Positions 58,249 to 64,000 of a DNA stretch of 64,000 nt are shown one piece after another. The notes under the pieces were generated by a model, which was given only the letters and a program-made list of their open reading frames with translations, was not told the DNA's origin and made no database searches. The stretch is taken from contig NC_039361.1 in NCBI RefSeq assembly GCF_003573695.1, positions 88,120,149 through 88,184,148 on the forward strand, written 5' to 3'. The position numbers were made by a program, and so were the translations under genes. The stretch is from Papaver somniferum. Taxonomy: Eukaryota > Streptophyta > Magnoliopsida > Ranunculales > Papaveraceae. Each line of letters opens with the position of its first letter. Within the stretch, counting starts at the first letter, position 1.

Positions 58249-60044
58249 TTGTCGAACTGGTATAGCCAATACAATGATTATTCGACTGAGCAACATGAAC
58301 ATTATTCTTTTTATGACCATAGTGTGAATAGTGGTTGGGAACACCAAAATTTTGAAGGTTATTGGTCATACCATGGTGAGCCCAATTACTATCCACATGC
58401 CCACCGGTCATACGAGCAAGATTCTTATAATTCCTCTCCTCTAGATGAAGCACGTAAGATACTTGAGTCAACGCGTAAGTTACTTGAGTCGACACATAAG
58501 TTAGCGGACACAAATGACTTAGTTATGGACGAAAGAACGGTAAAAATGAGGGAAACTTCTTTAGAAGATACCCTCAGGAAGTTATCTGAGTCAACATGTA
58601 AGTTAACTGAGTCAACACGTGAGTTTGCTGAGTCAACACGTAGGCTTGAATTAGAGAAGGAAGAAAGAGAACTCGAATTACTCGTGATTGCCAATACATT
58701 CTTTCCTATATCACCCGTGAAAATGAGGATAATGTTTATAATAATCAAGATAAAGAGGTTAGAATTGGTAACAATACTTGTTTAGATGAGGTTCAATCAT
58801 TTTCATGTTATTATAATGATGATTATGATGAAGATATTATTGATGAAGAACATGAAATATGTAGGCATAGTGATCAGGAATTTTTTACTCCGATTGAGCT
58901 TTAGAATGATAGTTTTGTTTCTAGTATAAATCCAAGTAATTTTAATAATTATTCACCTATTCAAAAGGATGAGGATTTGACTAGGGATACCACCGTTTTA
59001 GACGATGTAGTTCATGATCCTTTAGCGTGCAATGTGTTGGATAATCCATTATTAGATGTGCCTATCAGTGAATCGGAGGAAGTAACTTTGATTAACACCT
59101 TAGTTAATGAGCCTTTACCAGAAACTTTCTCTGATAATCCTTTATATGATTGTGATGATGGTTTAAATGAACGAGTTTATTTTGAGTCTAGCGATTTAGA
59201 AACAACAGTCTTAGACAAAGAAAGTGAACTCGTAAAAATGAGTGAGGATGCACCTAATTACAACTTAGAAGAATCAATTGACCATTTTCAGGAATATAAT
59301 GATTTAGAAATTAGGGAAATTGTGACTAGTCTACCTAGAGACACTGAAAACTCTAAGTTTTGGGGTGATTATCACTTTCCTGGTGCCTTACCTTTAACTC
59401 TTAGAAAGTTCCCTCGTGTAGGACTTAATATTTGTGCCTCAACCATCTTACAAGATTATCTTCATACACTTTTTCCTGAACCTAGTTGTGTCCATAAGAG
59501 AGCTCAGTTATTAGAAACCCATCCTCTGGTTGATGTGGTTAACCCAGGCTATGATACCAAGATTGACTTTGTTTTCCCACCAAAAACTTTTCTTCCAATT
59601 GTGGGAACATATGATTTTCAAATGTGTCGGTTATTAAGTTTCGAGACTAAACCTAATTACTTTAGGAGAATAGGGTCGACACATTTTCTTAAGGAAGACC
59701 ACCTCTTTCATTGTGGTCAGTTGTGTGAGTCAAATCTGATTGACTTAGAGGATCCCCAATTATTCAGCCTTTTTTTATGCGCTTCTAAGTTCTTAGTTGA
59801 GTATTTCCAGACTCTTCAGCCTGATCTTCAGAGTGCCTTTGAGGATATCCAACCGATGAAATCTTTTTATTTAGACCCTTTTATAGAGCCTGAACCTGAA
59901 CCACAACTAGATGTAGTTGTCTTAAACAAGGGTATGTTCAATGTCTTCTTGGTTTGTTGTAGTTTCCTCTTCTTGTGGTTAGCACTTTTTGATCCAGATG
60001 ACCCACAATTATTTCGGCTACTGCTTTATGACTCTATGAAGTGA
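58249..60044 (+). pseudogene. D ORF, unknown retroelement protein
   Basis: One protein of about 600 residues is broken by a frameshift near 58705 and a TAG at 58902. The frame is open from 58249 (TTG); no upstream ATG is evident, and a splice acceptor precedes it. The N-terminus is Tyr/His/Ser/Asn-rich (SNWYSQYNDYSTEQHEHYSF). Residues about 65-145 contain a seven-residue repeat with core ES(T)xKL, probably a coiled coil. Then come an acidic middle, a conserved SIDHFQEYNDLEIREIVTSL block, and near the end a hydrophobic segment (VCCSFLFLWLALF) followed by DPQLFRLLLYD. The last two features recur in C. No protease or polymerase motif is seen. It may be a structural or envelope-like protein, but this is unproven. 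Confidence 0.65.
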
Positions 60045-61179
60045 TTAATTCCTTCTGATGTCTGGCTGAAGACTTTAAACTTAGCACTTCTTGGGAGGTA
60101 ACCCAATCTCATGCAACACGGTAATATCTTTCCTTAACTCTTTTGCTTCGAGTGGTAACAGTTTATCCTTGTTCATGCTTTTAATTTTATCTTTAGAACA
60201 TTGAGGACAATGTTAGATTTAAGTTTGGGGGTAAGGGAGAAACTTTTTAGTTGCAATAAATAAACTCCAGAGCCTAGAAATTTATGCTTATTAAGGATGG
60301 CACTAACCAATCTAAGTGGATGGAAGCATCTTGGTTGTAAGAGTTGAGGAACCAATCTGACTAGATGGAAAATCTAAAGAGTCTATTCATAAAGCACAGA
60401 GCTCAGGTGTTAGAATTAAAAAAAAAACATGGTAGTTTCGTCATATCTCGTTGAATCCTAATCCTTCTGTTTTTACTTTTTTTTAAGTGATTTGGTGGGG
60501 AACACGATTCAAGTTGTTACCATTGTTAGGGTGAAATAGAGTGATTGAGATACCAAATAAAATAAAATAATTGAGACCAGACCATCAAACCAACCAGAAT
60601 AAATTCAATAAAGTGGACCACTGGTGCCCTTGTATATGCCATTTGTGTTGACCTAGAGTTAGGTTTATCGACCACTGGTCCCCTTGTATATGCCAGTTGT
60701 GTTGATATTAGTCAGATCGGTATCTCAGTCCATTAGGATAGGTTCATCTTGGCAGAGGCCTTCAGACAGATATGGGAAACACCGTTCACTTTAAACCATC
60801 AATTTTTTTCTCTTTATCCATCTTCTTAATCTTTACATGTGATTGGTTGACTCCGGTTATGATGTCCAGAAACTATCTGAGTAGAGCTCTGTCACTTATA
60901 TATGAATTTTAGTATACTGAGTGCAAACTCGTGTACAAAAATTGGAATTTCGCATCAGGGTACTTCCTCCTGTAGTCAATGAGAGTATGCCAACCAAGGA
61001 GATTCTTTAGTGCCTTTCAAGGTTCTGCATAGATAGCTAGGGTCTGGAGTAAAGGTTTTGTGGGTACACCTCTGGTAAACCGTCCCGTGACTATAACTCG
61101 GTCACTAGGGCCATCTAGTGAGTTTTTATTTTCTAGAATAAATTTGCTTGAGGACTAGAAAAATATAAGTTTGGGGGTG
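60045..61179 (+). other. D 3' noncoding region and polypurine tract
   Basis: The same series as in C: CTGGCTGAAGACTTTAAACT…TGGGAGGTAACCC (60062-60102), AACATTGAGGACAATGTTAG…AAGTTTGGGGGT (60197-60232), paired (C)CACTGGT…CCCTTGTATATGCCA (60618 and 60673), GGCAGAGGCCTTCAGACAGA (60751) and the polypurine tract AAGTTTGGGGGTG at 61168-61179. No gene is present. Confidence 0.82.
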
Positions 61180-62405
61180 TGATGAGTGATTAATTCTTAC
61201 ATATTAACTACCCAAATTATATATTGTTGGTGTTTATTTTGGTATTTATTGTGTTTTTGTAAGTAAATGAATAAAATGGGCTCTTCCAAGAAAATCGGCT
61301 AAAACTAGGATTCCAAGAAGAAAATATGGACTACGGAGTACAGGGGTCTTGGATACTTTTGGATCTAAATGGGATAGGCCCAATTTAAGTTAGTGAAGGA
61401 GATGATGGGCTGAAGTTGGTTTAAGAAATTAACTTGCTCAGGCATTTTGGTCTCGTGGATTTTAGGATGAAGTACTTAGTGATTAGCTCTCGAAAGATTT
61501 AGGAGGTATCACGAAAAATGAAAAATCCTACTCAATAATTAATGTACGAGGTATGTCGACATGGTGGAGGAAGAAAGGAAACTAAATATCTTTTGCAACT
61601 AAAGAAGATTGATTTTGAGCATAATATATACTTCACCACATTAATACATGACATCTGTTTTGGAATTGAGATAATGACAAAATGAGTACTTACCTCGTAT
61701 ATAAGATCAGTATATGCTCATATAATATTTTCTTTCCCATGAAAAGAAAAGCAAGTGGTCGGACATGTGGCGAGTCTTTATTAGGTGATATTGTGTATTC
61801 TTAGACAAGTGTCACACTCCCATTGGACATGACATGTGGAAGAGAATTAAAAGAGGAAGGTTAGATTTTGTTTAAATCTATATATTGATGTCGAGAACAG
61901 GTAGGGGGAGGAGGGGAGAGCCGGTGATCCGGTAGCCAGTTTCACAATTTTCTTTTATTTCTTTTATTTAGTTTTCTTTGTAATAGTGAGGAACTAGAAT
62001 CACATGCTGGTATTATGGAGGAAGCGTTGTTCCAATAATAAAGTGGTATTTTCTTATTAATTTATTATTGCAATTTCTTTATGATTATTTGCACTGAACT
62101 ATAATTGATTATAATATTTTGATTAATTAGTTGTGTTCTCTCTTGATGGTGCATTCTTAGCTTAGAGATCTTGATGTTCCATACTTGCGATTAACAATTA
62201 ATATTTTGGAAATATAATATTGGCAATATCTTAGAATCAAATTGGATGTGTGAATTGCATAAATATTGTTGTTAACTGAATCACTTAAAAATTGGTCAAT
62301 GGTGGAATCCATAGTCTCAGTTCTTTCCATAATCTTAAATCTTAAATCAATCTTCACAAGTCCTAGAGAACGACAACCTTCTTACCACTATATAAAATTC
62401 GATCA
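61180..62405 (+). mobile_element. D 3' LTR
   Basis: 1226 bp, the same length as the 5' copy. In the first 420 bp I count about 14 substitutions and no indel. No gene is present. Confidence 0.93.
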
Positions 62406-62410
62406 TGTAT

Positions 62411-63070
62411 TCATCAAGGAGTTTATGAAGATACAAGAAAACTCCTACAATATTCCACATCCGCACTCCCAAAAAAGATTTGGCAATTAAGCACAAGTTC
62501 AATTAAGAAGTCTCTACCATATAATGTCATTCCCGAAAGAACAACAGGAGCGACTTTACTTTTACGATAAAAGAAGGATTCCTTTGGAAATTAACAAATC
62601 ACATGAAACATGAATTTGTATCCAGAAAACTCGAATAAATTATCCACAAGAGAACCTTAATGATTAATTTAATCGGAACTGCTCAGCACAAGAAAACTTA
62701 CGGAGCCATATAGTACATTCACATATAAGCGGATCAGGGAAAGATCAATACTGCGGAATATTCAAAAGTTCATTATATCTTTTATCAATATTTGCATAAA
62801 GACATAATAGACTTAACTTTTGATATATATGAGATAATCATAGTTCACGGACGTAAACACACATATCCCATAGAAAATTTGTAGTATATAAAACCATAAA
62901 GATTAACGCTGCAAAATCATCTTCCAAATAACTTAGAATTTAAATAAATAAATCTAAAACATTGCAAGATGAAAATCATTGGCAATAGCTATGACTAATC
63001 ACAATATTTGTTATTCCAAACCCTAGTTATCCTTCTTAAAACATAAGAATAAATTCTCATAAGAAGTTTC
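62411..63070 (-). other. B5 3' noncoding interior, continued
   Basis: It resumes TCATCAAGGAGTTTATGAAG, as at B2 17627, and aligns with B2 to about 18400. No gene is present. Confidence 0.75.
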
Positions 63071-63499
63071 CTAGACATTGTAGAGCTTTCTCAGAGCATC
63101 TACTGAGAATTCCTTCTCATTATTGAAGAACCCATTGATTATGGGATCATTTAATTCCTCCAGATATTTAGAAATATCAGTTAACTCACTAAATTCTCTT
63201 TTCATTTCACACAGGGTGTTCTTTTTCAGAGATAACATTTGTTCATAGTGAGCTATCTTTTCCAAAGAGAACATGATTTGAGATTCTAAATCATTTCTTT
63301 TGCTGATGAAATCCTTCACCATAGCCCAAAACTTATTATCATTTTGACAAATAGATAGAAAACAGTTAGAGGAGGAACCTTTTTCATCATTTGTACACTT
63401 ATCCTTTTTATTCGTTGAGGATTGGATTCCTTCACACGGATACACATTAACTGCTTAAACTACATCCCTTTTTGTGGTACCTCTAGTTACAGGAGCCAT
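63071..63499 (-). pseudogene. B5 ORF2, small coiled-coil protein
   Basis: In minus-strand reading the ATG at 63499 gives MAPVTRGTTKRDVV and then a stop after 14 codons. The same frame is open from there to 63071. The body has a Ser/Lys/Asp-rich start, FWAMVKDFISKRNDLESQIM, then a coiled coil (SLEKIAHYEQMLSLKK…MKREFSELT). The end LNDPIINGFFNNEKEF parallels the end of B2 ORF2 (18406). N-terminal halves of the two are too different to align by eye. Function unknown. Confidence 0.55.
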
Positions 63500-63779
63500 G
63501 ATACTATATCTTTCAAAGAAAAATGAGTGAAGGTATTTTTGATCACAAATGAATATAAATAGAGCACCGTAAAAGTAAACCCTAAAAGAACTTTGAAAAA
63601 GTCTTCACGGTTCACGATCCATTATCTATTTTTGATAAGAAAATATTCAATTTCAAATCTTAAATTATATAAACTTAAACAATCGAAAATAAGTAATTAA
63701 CAACTATATATGACTTGAGCAACCTTGATGCAATCCTCATATTCTCAAGTTAATAATGAGGATGCATACCTCACTATAA

Positions 63780-63998
63780 TTAGATACTGATGGAGTGAGC
63801 AGAATGCTTACATCTTGCGTCACATGGTGACTTATTAAGGTTTGTTGTATAAACAGACTTCTTACCTCGTTTGACTCTGGTTCTCTTAGACTTCTTCTTG
63901 TCTTCAAGAATTCCCTGTTGGTTACCCAAAGCCAGATTCATTCTTTGCACGTCATTCTGAAGTTTGGAAATTCGTTTGTTGTTCTTCTTGAATTTCCA
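63780..63998 (-). CDS. B5 gag-like protein, C-terminal fragment at window edge
   Basis: An open minus-strand frame enters from beyond the window and stops at 63780. It reads WKFKKNNKRISKLQNDVQRM, then DKKKSKRTRVKRGKKSVY: a short coiled coil followed by a strongly basic stretch. No zinc knuckle is visible in this part. Its place upstream of ORF2 is that of the gag in B2, but the sequence is not obviously the same, so B5 may carry a different gag variant. Confidence 0.45.
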   Translation of the reverse strand, partial: WKFKKNNKRISKLQNDVQRMNLALGNQQGILEDKKKSKRTRVKRGKKSVYTTNLNKSPCDARCKHSAHSISI

Positions 63999-64000
63999 AC

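Larger units (their letters stand above)
55979..62405 (+). mobile_element. Element D, complete non-autonomous retrotransposon
   Basis: It is 6427 bp, TGATGAGCG to TTCGATCA, flanked by TGTAT (55974-55978 and 62406-62410). Two LTRs of 1226 bp differ by a few percent by eye. It has a TGGCGCC primer site, long leader, one broken ORF of unknown function, the conserved C-like 3' region and a polypurine tract. No protease, reverse transcriptase or integrase is present. This is the architecture of a large retrotransposon derivative, mobilised by Ty3/gypsy proteins supplied elsewhere. Confidence 0.92.

Noticed and set aside
58425..58748. 107-codon minus-strand frame
   Set aside because: Antisense to the seven-residue repeats of the D ORF; its Ser/Val/Asp repeats come from the 21-bp tandem units.

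Overview
The window is repeat-dense nuclear DNA of a flowering plant. The evidence is plant-type LTR retrotransposons primed by initiator Met-tRNA, Athila-type Ty3/gypsy gag and protease, an L1-type LINE tail with a plant RNase H, and an intron-bearing RPA70-like pseudogene. The LTR families remind me of Papaver (poppy) repeats, but nothing here proves the genus. I see no intact host gene and no tRNA, rRNA, CRISPR or bacterial feature. Almost everything is LTR retrotransposon inserted into LTR retrotransposon. No reverse transcriptase or integrase was found in 64 kb, although parts of at least nine LTR elements or solo LTRs are present.

I use five family names. A has LTRs of about 2.8 kb (TGTTAGAGCA...CGTCTTTTCA). 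B has LTRs of about 2.3 kb (TGTTAGAGCA...CGCTTTTTCA). A and B share the TGGTATCAGAGC primer site and carry only gag-like or unknown ORFs. C is Athila-like with gag and protease only. D is a large-retrotransposon-derivative type element with a TGGCGCC primer site and one broken ORF of unknown function. E is related to D and lies on the minus strand.

Left cluster, 1-25889. A truncated unknown LTR (1-1806) abuts element A1 (5' LTR 1807-3409, internal 3410-7291, 3' LTR 7292-7688 plus 23497-25889). B1 (7689-23491) interrupts the A1 3' LTR with target duplication ATAAG. B1 contains a spliced-in end of another A element, A2 (11260-14721 plus 22622-22757). The A2 LTR is itself interrupted by a complete minus-strand B element, B2 (14722-22621).

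Middle, 25890-32053. An RPA70-like pseudogene on the minus strand (25890-27403) is followed by an inverted LTR-A scrap (27430-27915) and a minus-strand E element (27916-32053).

Right cluster, 32054-53452. Element A3 (5' LTR to 34389, internal to 36911 and from 50373, 3' LTR from 52043) is split by a solo LTR-B, B4 (36912-50367, duplication TAAAC). B4 itself holds a truncated LINE (duplication ATAAATCA), element C (38145-46012, TTAAC) and a solo LTR-A, A5 (46472-49303, GAAGC). E-type LTR sequence interrupts both A3 LTRs at the same position.

Right end, 53453-64000. A minus-strand B element, B5, runs off the window and is interrupted by a fairly young D element (55979-62405, TGTAT).

The points most worth following are: an A element whose gag has been replaced by a plant-transposon-domain ORF (PF20167-like); an Athila-type element with a perfect target duplication but two strongly divergent LTRs; conserved 3' noncoding modules shared by the autonomous-like C and the non-autonomous D and E; the apparently circularly permuted A3/E arrangement; and fast-evolving U3 tandem repeats that keep short core motifs.
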